The position numbers were made by a program, and so were the translations under genes. From Aquifex sp. (GTDB lineage Bacteria; Aquificota; Aquificia; Aquificales; Aquificaceae), in the NCBI GenBank assembly GCA_015487405.1, contig WFPV01000187.1, forward strand, positions 1 through 7,410: 7,410 nucleotides of DNA, written 5' to 3'. Of this stretch, positions 1 through 5,436 are shown piece after piece; the first letter of the stretch is position 1; each line of letters starts with the position of its first letter. The notes under the pieces were generated by a model. That model searched no databases. It worked only from the letters and a program-made list of their open reading frames with translations, and was not told the DNA's origin.

Positions 1-15
1 CCCTTCAACGAAGGG
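1..15 (-). terminator. Terminator-like hairpin at end of the left-arm operon
   Basis: CCCTTCAACGAAGGG is a perfect 6-bp inverted repeat with a 3-nt loop. It begins only a few bases beyond the stop codon of the dehydrogenase gene, as read on the minus strand. That position fits an intrinsic terminator of the rimP-nusA-rlmD-dehydrogenase unit. The U-tract that would confirm this lies outside the window, so the call rests on stem and position alone. The palindrome could equally serve a gene arriving from the left. Confidence 0.4.
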
Positions 16-21
16 AAGCCT

Positions 22-888
22 TTAATCCTCCTTTATAAGTTTGTAGATTACAGAAAAGTCTAAATCTCCGTATCCTTTCTTTCTGGCAAGCCCGTAGGTT
101 TCCTTCACGGCAGCAGTTACAAAGGAAAACTCCCCGAGCTCCTTAATTAAGTCCTGAGCGTAGTGTAAATCTTTGTAAATGAGGTTAACGGAAAAGTGCG
201 TAGAGAAATCCTCTTCCAAGATTTTCTTTTTCTTCACATCAAGGATGTAAGACTTACCGGCTCCATCATTCAGGATGTTTATTATGGTTTCTTTATCAAA
301 CCCCGCCTTCTCCCCAAGGGCTATCGCCTCCGCGAGGATATCCATTATTCCTCCGAGGACTATGTTGTTTATAAGCTTAGCCCTGCTTCCTATTCCCGCT
401 TTACCAACGTAATAGATTGCCTTACAGAACTTTTCAAATAGCGGCTTGTTTTCCTCAAACTTCTCTTTATCTCCCCCTACAACTATGGTGAGCTCTCCCT
501 TCTGAGCAGGTATCACGCTCCCGAGAACGGGAGCATCCAAGTAGTAAGCCCCGAGCCCTTTCAGCTTTTTATAGGTAAGCTCTGCGTAAGCAAAGTGATT
601 CGTGGTCATATCGATAACGGTCTTTCCTTCTATGTTTCCTTTCACAAGTCCGTTCTCTCCAAATATAACTTCCTCAGAAGCCTGGCTATCAAAGACTATA
701 ACGAAGACACGCTCAACTTTATTGATGAGCTCAGCGGGGCTTTGAGCTACTTCCGCTCCCGTTTCCTCAGCAAACTTCTTCGCCTTTTCAAGCGTTCTAT
801 TCCAAACAATTAGGGAAACTCCCTGCTCTATGAGTCTCTTGGCTATAGTTCTTCCGAGATGTCCTAAACCTATAAATCCGACCTTCAT
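22..888 (-). CDS. NAD(P)-dependent beta-hydroxyacid dehydrogenase (3-hydroxyisobutyrate dehydrogenase / GLYR family)
   Basis: The 288-residue protein is full length for the family and probably reduces or oxidises a small 2- or 3-hydroxyacid or semialdehyde in the cytoplasm. The N-terminal Rossmann fold opens with the dinucleotide loop GLGHLG (7-12). The following strand ends VWNRT (28-32), where Arg31 instead of an acidic residue suggests NADPH preference, as in glyoxylate/succinic semialdehyde reductases. The substrate loop DAPVLGS (118-124) is followed by GELTIVVGG (131-139). The catalytic signature GSRAKLINN (167-175) supplies Lys171 and Asn175, and YKDLHYA (238-244) matches the conserved C-terminal cofactor/substrate helix. 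The start is fixed by the Rossmann fold beginning at residue 2. There is no clear Shine-Dalgarno; a TAGAAT hexamer lies 9-14 nt upstream. It follows rlmD by 46 bp. Exact substrate cannot be told from sequence. Confidence 0.88.
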   Translation of the reverse strand: MKVGFIGLGHLGRTIAKRLIEQGVSLIVWNRTLEKAKKFAEETGAEVAQSPAELINKVERVFVIVFDSQASEEVIFGENGLVKGNIEGKTVIDMTTNHFAYAELTYKKLKGLGAYYLDAPVLGSVIPAQKGELTIVVGGDKEKFEENKPLFEKFCKAIYYVGKAGIGSRAKLINNIVLGGIMDILAEAIALGEKAGFDKETIINILNDGAGKSYILDVKKKKILEEDFSTHFSVNLIYKDLHYAQDLIKELGEFSFVTAAVKETYGLARKKGYGDLDFSVIYKLIKED

Positions 889-896
889 AACTTTTT

Positions 897-902
897 ATTC
901 TA
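897..902 (-). promoter_or_regulatory. Possible -10 hexamer for the dehydrogenase gene
   Basis: TAGAAT on the minus strand lies at -14 to -9 relative to the ATG at 888. No matching -35 hexamer is visible. It matters because the gene has no Shine-Dalgarno, so a near-leaderless transcript starting here would explain how it is translated apart from readthrough from rlmD. Confidence 0.25.
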
Positions 903-909
903 AATACCT

Positions 910-934
910 CTCTTCGCTCGGTTTTGAGGAAGAG
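910..934 (-). other. Intergenic hairpin between rlmD and the dehydrogenase gene
   Basis: The segment directly after the rlmD stop codon can pair as a 6+3 bp stem (CTCTTC with GAAGAG, CTC with GAG) with one bulged base and a 6-nt loop. No T-tract follows it in the transcribed direction. It could be an mRNA stability element, partial attenuator or processing site rather than a strong terminator. Confidence 0.35.
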
Positions 935-2212
935 TTATTCTTTCAACTCAAGCAGGGCTATGCTCTCTATGTGATAAGTCTGAGGAAAGTTATCTATGAG
1001 CTTTACTCCCCTTAGCTCGTATCCGCCCTTTACGAGCATCCTCACATCCCTTGCAAAGGTGGAAGGATTGCAGGATATGTAGACGATTCTTCCAGGCTTA
1101 TTCTTCACGAGGAGCTCCACCTCCTCCTTCAGCAGTCCGCTACGGGGAGGGTCTACGAGAACTAAATCCAGGATTTTACCCGCTCTTCTCTTTAAGAATT
1201 TGTGAGCGGTGACTTCCGTGAAAACTACGTTGTCCCTATCGTTTAACCTTGCGTTATACTCTGCGTCTTTCACAGCAGAAGGGTTTGCGTCCGCTCCCTC
1301 TATGAAGTTTCCTTGCTCTGATAAGGGAATCGTAAAGAACCCAACACCGCAGTGAAGGTCAACAGCTTTTTTATAGCTTCCGCTGAACTCTAAAGCTTCC
1401 TTTATAAACTTCTCCCATAGAGTGTAGTTCACCTGAAAGAAGCTATCCATACTAACCCTGAACTTCCACTTCCCAACGTCCATAAAGATGTGCTCACGCC
1501 CAACGGCGTATCTCTTTACCTGAGTCATCCCCACCTTTCCGTAGTTTCCTATTCCGACCACTTTCTCGGGCAGAATTTCGTTTTTCAAAGCCTCTAAAAG
1601 GCTTTCGTCGGTGTGTGTAATGGTCAAGAGCTTTAGCGTAAACTTGTCCCGTGTGGGTGAGTAGTTAACGTGAATATCCTGAAGGTCTGGAATAGCCTCA
1701 ACGAGCTTTCTTAAGGACGGTATCAGTGCGTTAATCTCCTCGTGGGCTATTAAACACTCCTCTATATCCACGACCTCTTTTTCGTCCCACCTATAAAAGC
1801 CGAGCTTTCCTTCCTGCACCTTGAACTGAACCCTCGTCCTATAGTTGAACTCTTTCTCGGAAGGTATCTCCCCGAGGTAGTTAACCTCCTTCAGCTTTCC
1901 TATCCTTTGGAGGTTTTCTAACAGAATCTCCTTCTTAGCCTTTATCTGTGCTTCATACTCTAAGTGCTGAATCTGACAACCGCCGCAGACTCCGTAGTAG
2001 GGGCAGGGAGCTTCCCTTCTCTCTACCGAAGGTATGACTATGTTCTTAATGACGCCTTCGGCGTAATCTTTTTTTTCTTTAATAATCTCTACATCAACGA
2101 GCTCCTTGGGAGCAGCAAAACGAACGAACAGAGTCTTTCCGTTGTGCCTCGCAAGCCCGAGACCGCCGTATACGAGTTTCTCTATACTAACCCTGAGAGG
2201 ATTCTTGCTCAT
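935..2212 (-). CDS. rlmD: 23S rRNA (uracil-5-)-methyltransferase, RlmD/RumA type
   Basis: From the ATG at 2212 the protein has 425 residues, normal for the RumA/TrmA family, which adds the C5 methyl group to a uridine in 23S rRNA using S-adenosylmethionine. An N-terminal TRAM RNA-binding domain covers about 5-60. The [4Fe-4S] ligands are present as C70-X5-C76-X2-C79 plus C153, the RumA spacing. The SAM domain shows VDLHCGVGFFTIPL (284-297) and VDPPRSGL (353-360). The nucleophile is Cys381 in YISCNPSTFARD (378-389) and the general base is Glu416 in HIESIALLE. Frame remains open to a GTG at 2251, but that adds 13 residues ahead of the TRAM domain; the ATG has AAGGA only 2 nt upstream, so both starts are imperfect. 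The gene overlaps nusA by 26 bp, implying coupled translation. The exact target uridine cannot be assigned. Confidence 0.9.
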   Translation of the reverse strand: MSKNPLRVSIEKLVYGGLGLARHNGKTLFVRFAAPKELVDVEIIKEKKDYAEGVIKNIVIPSVERREAPCPYYGVCGGCQIQHLEYEAQIKAKKEILLENLQRIGKLKEVNYLGEIPSEKEFNYRTRVQFKVQEGKLGFYRWDEKEVVDIEECLIAHEEINALIPSLRKLVEAIPDLQDIHVNYSPTRDKFTLKLLTITHTDESLLEALKNEILPEKVVGIGNYGKVGMTQVKRYAVGREHIFMDVGKWKFRVSMDSFFQVNYTLWEKFIKEALEFSGSYKKAVDLHCGVGFFTIPLSEQGNFIEGADANPSAVKDAEYNARLNDRDNVVFTEVTAHKFLKRRAGKILDLVLVDPPRSGLLKEEVELLVKNKPGRIVYISCNPSTFARDVRMLVKGGYELRGVKLIDNFPQTYHIESIALLELKE

Positions 2213-3206
2213 TTTCCTTCTGTCTAAGCTCCTCAAGTTTCTTAAAGTCACTTTCCGAAAGGACGTCTATATGCCATCCCGTAAGCTTGGACGCAAGCCT
2301 CACGTTTACACCTTTCTTCCCTATAGCGAGGGAAAGCTCGTCGTCTGGAACGGCAACCTCCGCACGCTTCTCGTAAGGAAAGAGCTTTACTGCAACAGGA
2401 TGGGAAGGTGCAAGAGCTCTCTTTATAAGCTCCTCTATATCGTCACTCCAGCGGATAACGTCTATCTTTTCTCCTCTTAGTTCTTCAGAGACTTTCTGAA
2501 TTCTTGAACCTTTTAGCCCCACGACTATACCCACGGGGTCCATTCTCATTTCTTTTGAATCTACAGCTACTTTTGCTCTCTCGCCCGGAACCCGTGCAGC
2601 TGCCTTTATTTCTATCAAACCTTCTTCAATTTCGGGAACTTCGTGCTTAATAAGCTCTTTTAAAAAGTCCGGATGAGTCCTTGAAAGAACGAGGTAGGGC
2701 ATTCCCCTTAATTTCTTAACTTCCAAGAGTAGTGCTTTGACCCTGTCTCCCTTTTTAAACTCCTCACCGGGAATCTGCTCCCTTTTGGGAAGAACAGCCT
2801 CTATCTTTCCGAGATCCACAATCACATCCCCGTTGTCCATTCTCCTTTCAACTATTCCGTAAACAATTTCCCCTTCGTGCTCCATATACTCTAAGAAACC
2901 TCTTTCTCTTTCTGCTTTTTCAAGCTGTTTCAGAAACTCCTCCTTAGCGGCATAAGCTGCTATCCTATTCACATCCTCTGGAGAAATATCTAAAGGGAAC
3001 TTAATCTTTTTATTCCCCTTCCTCCTTACTACGTAAACCTTTATTCCCTCGTCCGTGAAATCCACCTCTAAGTCGTCCTTAATCTTTTTGTCCTGCTTTA
3101 TTGCTATTGCTATTGCGTTCTTTAGAGCTTTTTCAACGACTCTTTCGGGAAGGTCGTGTTCTCTTGCTACCTGCTCTATAAGTTTCTCTAGTGCTGCTTT
3201 CACCAT
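2187..3206 (-). CDS. nusA: Transcription termination/antitermination factor NusA
   Basis: NusA binds RNA polymerase and nascent RNA to control pausing, termination and rRNA antitermination. The 339-residue length is that of the short bacterial form, which lacks the acidic C-terminal repeats of E. coli. Visible in order are the N-terminal polymerase-binding domain (about 1-110), an S1 domain (about 112-178, with EAVLPKREQIPGE at 136-148), KH1 with GLKG at 230-233 followed by EELRGEKIDVIRW (241-253), and KH2 with GKKG at 296-299 in DELSLAIGKKGVNVRLAS. The tail after 320 is short and Glu/Gln-rich. The start overlaps the rimP stop by 7 nt (ATGGTGA), and GGAG lies 8 nt upstream inside rimP. The rimP-nusA order is conserved in bacteria, but infB does not follow here; rlmD does. 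Confidence 0.97.
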   Translation of the reverse strand: MVKAALEKLIEQVAREHDLPERVVEKALKNAIAIAIKQDKKIKDDLEVDFTDEGIKVYVVRRKGNKKIKFPLDISPEDVNRIAAYAAKEEFLKQLEKAERERGFLEYMEHEGEIVYGIVERRMDNGDVIVDLGKIEAVLPKREQIPGEEFKKGDRVKALLLEVKKLRGMPYLVLSRTHPDFLKELIKHEVPEIEEGLIEIKAAARVPGERAKVAVDSKEMRMDPVGIVVGLKGSRIQKVSEELRGEKIDVIRWSDDIEELIKRALAPSHPVAVKLFPYEKRAEVAVPDDELSLAIGKKGVNVRLASKLTGWHIDVLSESDFKKLEELRQKENEQESSQG

Positions 3207-3676
3207 CCTTCTATCTCCAGTCTTCCCTTAGCTATCGCAGTAAAGGGAATATGCAGGATATTCCCGCTTGCCTTTTCGCGTATATCTATTATACCGTTTC
3301 TAACATCCTCAATATATCCAACCACTTCCCGCTTTCCCTCTATAGGCTCCTTCAAGATAAGCTTAGCGAGTCTTCCCTTAAAAAAGTCGTAGTGCTCCAC
3401 CTTTGTAAGAGGTCTCGTAAGTCCCGGAGAGGTTATCTCAAGCATGTAAGAGAAAGGAATCAAATCCTCCACATCCAATAAGGCACTTAATTTTCTGCTA
3501 ATATTTTCACAATCCTTTATCGTGATACCTCCCTCTTTATCTGCGATAATTCTTAGAACCCAGCCTCTACCTTCGGGCTTAAACTCCACATCAAATAGCC
3601 TAAATCCCATACCTCTGATGATAGGCTCTACAAGTTCTTTTACCTTGCTCTCTATTTCTTCTCTATTTATTTCCAT
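3200..3676 (-). CDS. rimP: Ribosome maturation factor RimP
   Basis: RimP is needed for 30S subunit maturation. The 158-residue length is typical. The N-terminal alpha/beta domain ends in the family signature YMLEITSPGLTRPL (77-90), followed by the FFKG element and an SH3-like C-terminal domain (about 95-155). It is the first gene of the leftward operon and overlaps nusA by 7 nt, the usual arrangement. The ATG at 3676 is preceded by AT-rich sequence with no Shine-Dalgarno; TATATA and TACAAA hexamers lie within 16 nt, so a leaderless or near-leaderless mRNA is likely. No alternative Met lies nearby that would keep the N-terminal helix. Confidence 0.95.
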   Translation of the reverse strand: MEINREEIESKVKELVEPIIRGMGFRLFDVEFKPEGRGWVLRIIADKEGGITIKDCENISRKLSALLDVEDLIPFSYMLEITSPGLTRPLTKVEHYDFFKGRLAKLILKEPIEGKREVVGYIEDVRNGIIDIREKASGNILHIPFTAIAKGRLEIEGW

Positions 3677-3710
3677 ACTTATATATTTTGTATTAAAGAA
3701 TAATAATAGA

Positions 3711-3723
3711 CGCCCTTCGGGCG
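3711..3723. repeat. GC-rich palindrome at the rimP edge of the origin region
   Basis: CGCCCTTCGGGCG is a 5-bp perfect inverted repeat with a 3-nt loop and is conspicuous within AT-rich DNA. It abuts the first DnaA box (3724-3732) and lies about 35-47 bp upstream of the rimP ATG. It could be a protein-binding operator, or a barrier between the origin and the operon. On the minus-strand transcript it has no T-tract after it, so it is not a normal terminator. Confidence 0.35.
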
Positions 3724-4001
3724 TGTGGATAAAAATAAAACCCCTTGATTTCTAAGGATTTTCCGATTTTTTATCCACAATTCATCCACATTAAAAGCAC
3801 AAATTATTTATATTGCGAAGTTTTTGTGTGATGGAATTGTTTCGTACTTTCATTAACTTATAGAACTATCCACAGTTATCCACATACTTATCAAAAGTTA
3901 TTGATTTTGCTGGTACTTTGTTTGTATAGATTGTGTGGAAACTTTATAAGAAATATAAGTAACTTGTGACTTATCCACATAACCCCTCCGAGTTATCCAC
4001 A
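3724..4001. repeat. Left DnaA-box group
   Basis: Exact boxes lie at 3724-3732 (minus orientation), 3771-3779, 3876-3884, 3971-3979 and 3993-4001 (plus). One-mismatch boxes are at 3782-3790 (TCATCCACA) and 3866-3874 (CTATCCACA). The plus-oriented boxes come in pairs set 11 bp (3771/3782), 10 bp (3866/3876) and 22 bp (3971/3993) apart, so members of each pair fall on the same face of the helix. This is looser than the right-hand array. Confidence 0.85.
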
Positions 4002-4072
4002 TATTGAGATAAAAGTTTTCGAATTATAAAACACTTTTGTAGAACTGATATAAGCATCGGGAATCAAGGGGT
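3740..4072. repeat. 11-bp inverted repeat bracketing the origin core
   Basis: ACCCCTTGATT at 3740-3750 is the exact reverse complement of AATCAAGGGGT at 4062-4072. The two arms are about 310 bp apart and enclose the left box group and most of the AT-rich spacer. The arms are GC-richer than their surroundings and do not overlap DnaA boxes. They may be paired sites for another origin-binding protein. An 11-bp chance match in a region this size is unlikely but possible. Confidence 0.45.
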
Positions 4073-4083
4073 AGCACGAATTT
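4002..4083. other. AT-rich spacer between converging DnaA-box groups, candidate unwinding element
   Basis: The first 59 bases contain only 16 G or C, lack any DnaA box and lie between rightward and leftward box groups, the place where a DNA unwinding element would be expected. No clean tandem AT 13-mers and no clear DnaA-trio run are visible, so assignment rests on composition and position. AT-rich DNA is also present at 3781-3970 and 4244-4280, which are alternative melting sites. Confidence 0.4.
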
Positions 4084-4146
4084 TGTGGATAAGATGTGGA
4101 TGGATGTGGATAAAATGTGGACAAAATGTGGATAAAATGTGGATAA
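4084..4146 (-). repeat. Helically phased array of six DnaA boxes
   Basis: Six minus-oriented boxes start at 4084, 4095, 4105, 4116, 4127 and 4138, steps of 11, 10, 11, 11 and 11 bp. Those at 4084, 4105, 4127 and 4138 are exact TTATCCACA when read on the minus strand; 4116 (TTGTCCACA) has one mismatch and 4095 (CCATCCACA) two. One-turn spacing places every box on the same DNA face, suited to cooperative loading of a DnaA filament directed leftwards into the AT-rich spacer. The weaker members may be low-affinity sites filled last. Confidence 0.9.
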
Positions 4147-4199
4147 CGCATACTTCTATCCCCTGAAAATCAAGAATCTCTCAGAGACTACATAGGTAT

Positions 4200-4243
4200 G
4201 TGAATAAACATCATAATCTTAGCTAAGAGTGAAATTTATTCAC
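4200..4243. repeat. 9-bp inverted repeat with a nested 10-bp palindrome
   Basis: GTGAATAAA (4200-4208) is the exact reverse complement of TTTATTCAC (4235-4243). Inside lies the perfect palindrome CTTAGCTAAG (4218-4227). Two nested dyads beside the box array, with an A-rich tract just to the right, could be an operator, a cruciform or an RNA hairpin. No T-tract follows. Confidence 0.45.
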
Positions 4244-4435
4244 CAACGAGACGAGTAAAAAATAAAAATAAAAAAAGGATTGGCACTAGCTTACAAAAAT
4301 TCTGATGGAAAGTCCTTTGCTTAAGCTAGGAAGTGAATGGTGGAAAAAACTGATTTTGTTCTTTTTTAAGGAGTTAGGTTTAAAAATCTTAGACTGCTAA
4401 GTTTAGGCTTATAGGATTAGGAAATAAATGAGAAT

Positions 4436-4553
4436 GAAAATAGCAATCTAAGATCAGAGAGTTTCATATTTAGTATTGTAAGGGAAATGCTTGTAAAAAG
4501 CTTTCAGTTTACTAAAGGACAATCCATAAAGATACAGAACTATAGCTATTTTC
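4436..4553. repeat. Nested inverted repeats, possible folded RNA
   Basis: GAAAATAGC (4436-4444) pairs exactly with GCTATTTTC (4545-4553). Inside, ATTGT can pair with ACAAT, and within that GTAAA with TTTAC, so three stems nest correctly. The stems are AT-rich and would be weak at high growth temperature, so this may be coincidence in AT-rich DNA. Confidence 0.25.
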
Positions 4554-4708
4554 AATCTTTTAAAAGTATTTCTCTAACTTCCCAATCAGCTTATATCTCT
4601 ATTCTTCCTTCTTATCTTGGCATTCTCCCTCCCCTTATATAGAAGCAAGACAGAGGTTTATAGCTCTAGAGCAAAAACTATTAAATAGAAATTATTTTTT
4701 TCGTATAT

Positions 4709-4892
4709 GTAGCTTTAGCTACCGTAGGGATGATGTAGGAACGGTAAATTTATTCAGGAAGTTTGCGAAGAAAGTATCGGGGAGTCTTAGTTTTCCCGTA
4801 GATGGCCTGACCTACCCTCAGAGGGTAAGATGTTCTCTGGGCAACTCACGGTGGGTTGCTACTACTTTGAGAACTTCCGACTAAAACTGGGG
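4709..4892 (+). ncRNA. Candidate structured RNA of unknown class upstream of bcp
   Basis: This island is visibly GC-richer (about 52 percent across 4777-4880) than the DNA around it. A closing stem GGAAGTT/AACTTCC (4757-4763 with 4872-4878) continues after an internal loop as AAAGTA/TACTTT (4771-4776 with 4863-4868). Within it are three hairpins: CGGGGA/TTCCCG (4778-4783/4793-4798), TACCCT/AGGGTA (4813-4818/4822-4827) and an 8-bp stem 4841-4848/4852-4859. Two stems contain G-U pairs that would be A-C mismatches on the other strand, favouring plus-strand transcription. Competing pairings exist: GTTCTC/GAGAAC (4832-4837/4869-4874) and AGTTTT/AAAACT (4789-4794/4883-4888), which could form a switch or pseudoknot. 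A small hairpin GTAGC/GCTAC (4709-4722) and TACCGT/ACGGTA (4720-4746) precede it. It could be a stand-alone RNA or a leader element of bcp. It does not match tmRNA, SRP RNA or riboswitches I know. Confidence 0.4.
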
Positions 4893-4938
4893 AATATCAT
4901 AATCTTTTCAATTACACGCAATAGATTAGAAAAATATA

Positions 4939-4944
4939 TATAAT
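4939..4944 (+). promoter_or_regulatory. Probable -10 element of bcp, leaderless start
   Basis: TATAAT occurs twice in tandem, at 4939-4944 and 4945-4950, immediately before the bcp ATG. The first copy stands at -12 to -7 from the A of ATG, so transcription would begin at or next to the start codon. No good -35 hexamer is seen at the right distance, and no Shine-Dalgarno is present. Confidence 0.4.
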
Positions 4945-4950
4945 TATAAT

Positions 4951-5436
4951 ATGCTCAAAAGGGGGGATAAAGTTCCAAATTTTTGCTTGCAAGGGATAGA
5001 TGAAGAAGGTAAAGAAAGAGAGTTTTGCTTTAAAGAATTTGAAGGAAAAAAGGTAATTCTCTATTTCTATCCTAAAGATAATACCCCAGGGTGCACTCAG
5101 GAAGCTTGTGACTTCAGGGATAACCTAAATCTCTTAAAGAAGATGGGCTACATAGTAATAGGCGTTAGTCCTGATAGTGTGAACTCCCACAAAAAATTTA
5201 AGAAAAAATATAACCTTAACTTCATACTCCTCAGCGATCCTGATAAGAAAGTTGCAGAAATGTTCGGAGCATACGGAGAAAAGAAGGCTTATGGTAAGAC
5301 AACTAAGGGGATTATCCGTTCCACTTTCTTAATAGATGAGGAAGGGAGGATAGTGAAGGAATGGCGAAACGTAAAAGCAAAGGGGCATGTAGCCAAAGTA
5401 GTAGAGACATTAAAAAACTTAGAAGGAAAGCAATAG
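4951..5436 (+). CDS. bcp: Thiol peroxidase, Bcp/PrxQ-type peroxiredoxin
   Basis: This 161-residue cytoplasmic peroxidase reduces hydrogen peroxide and organic peroxides using thioredoxin-type reductants. The peroxiredoxin active site is FYPKDNTPGCTQEACDFRD (39-57), with peroxidatic Cys48, supporting Thr45, and resolving Cys53 five residues on, which defines the alpha-helical 2-Cys BCP subclass. The active-site Arg is Arg123 in IIRSTF, followed by the LIDEEGRI strand. Length and start MLKRGDKVPNF are standard, and the start is well supported by family alignment even though no Shine-Dalgarno precedes it. Extra cysteines are at 12 and 26. It is the first gene of a rightward pair with nth, so peroxide removal and repair of oxidised DNA bases appear to be co-expressed. 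Confidence 0.95.
   Translation: MLKRGDKVPNFCLQGIDEEGKEREFCFKEFEGKKVILYFYPKDNTPGCTQEACDFRDNLNLLKKMGYIVIGVSPDSVNSHKKFKKKYNLNFILLSDPDKKVAEMFGAYGEKKAYGKTTKGIIRSTFLIDEEGRIVKEWRNVKAKGHVAKVVETLKNLEGKQ

Larger units (their letters stand above)
3724..4146. other. oriC: Putative chromosomal replication origin (oriC)
   Basis: The segment carries nine exact matches to the DnaA box TTATCCACA (either strand), three with one mismatch and one with two. By chance about 0.06 exact copies would be expected in the whole window at equal base composition. Boxes on the left mostly face right, those on the right face left, and an AT-rich stretch (4002-4083) separates the groups. Genes on both sides are transcribed outwards, as expected for co-orientation with replication forks, and the strand bias of the coding sequence flips across the region. 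The DnaA box is a well-established bacterial initiator site. dnaA and dnaN are not adjacent; rimP/nusA and bcp flank it instead. Which stretch melts first is inference. Confidence 0.85.
4147..4706. other. AT-rich stretch without a convincing gene
   Basis: All frames are frequently interrupted, apart from the 5' half of a startless open frame (4564-4884). Seen here are an A-rich run (4256-4277), inverted repeats at 4200-4243, 4286-4329 and 4436-4553, a CTTAG/CTAAG hairpin at 4388-4401 and the perfect palindrome GCTCTAGAGC at 4663-4672. A 31-codon frame from ATG 4305 to the stop ending at 4400 lacks a ribosome binding site and is probably chance. A pyrimidine-rich tract on the plus strand covers roughly 4570-4636. 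This may be origin-flanking DNA or the decayed remains of older sequence; I recognise no transposase or tRNA. Confidence 0.6.

Noticed and set aside
2106..2480. Plus-strand frame antisense to nusA/rlmD
   Set aside because: It lies opposite two clearly conserved genes and its translation shows no recognisable domain; it is a shadow of their codon usage.
4084..4146. CRISPR-like or satellite array of the TGTGGATAA units
   Set aside because: The unit is only about 11 bp with no spacers, and it matches the DnaA box exactly.
4286..4329. CTAGCTTA/TAAGCTAG inverted repeat interleaved with an AAAGGAT/GTCCTTT pairing, possible pseudoknot
   Set aside because: Stems are short and AT-rich, one pairing needs a wobble, and no transcript boundary supports it.
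4305..4400. 31-codon ORF from ATG 4305
   Set aside because: It has no ribosome binding site or promoter, its ends coincide with inverted repeats, and the frame on both sides is full of stops; chance is the simpler explanation.
4801..4840. Possible fluoride-type riboswitch (GATGG in a loop closed by GTAG/CTAC, followed by a second hairpin and GATG)
   Set aside because: The conserved segment between the two helices and the long-range pairing expected of that class are missing, and bcp is not a fluoride exporter.
4709..4892. Structured region as 6S RNA, tmRNA, SRP RNA or RNase P RNA
   Set aside because: It is multi-branched and not one long hairpin as in 6S RNA, and none of the hallmark sequences of tmRNA, SRP RNA or RNase P RNA can be found on either strand.
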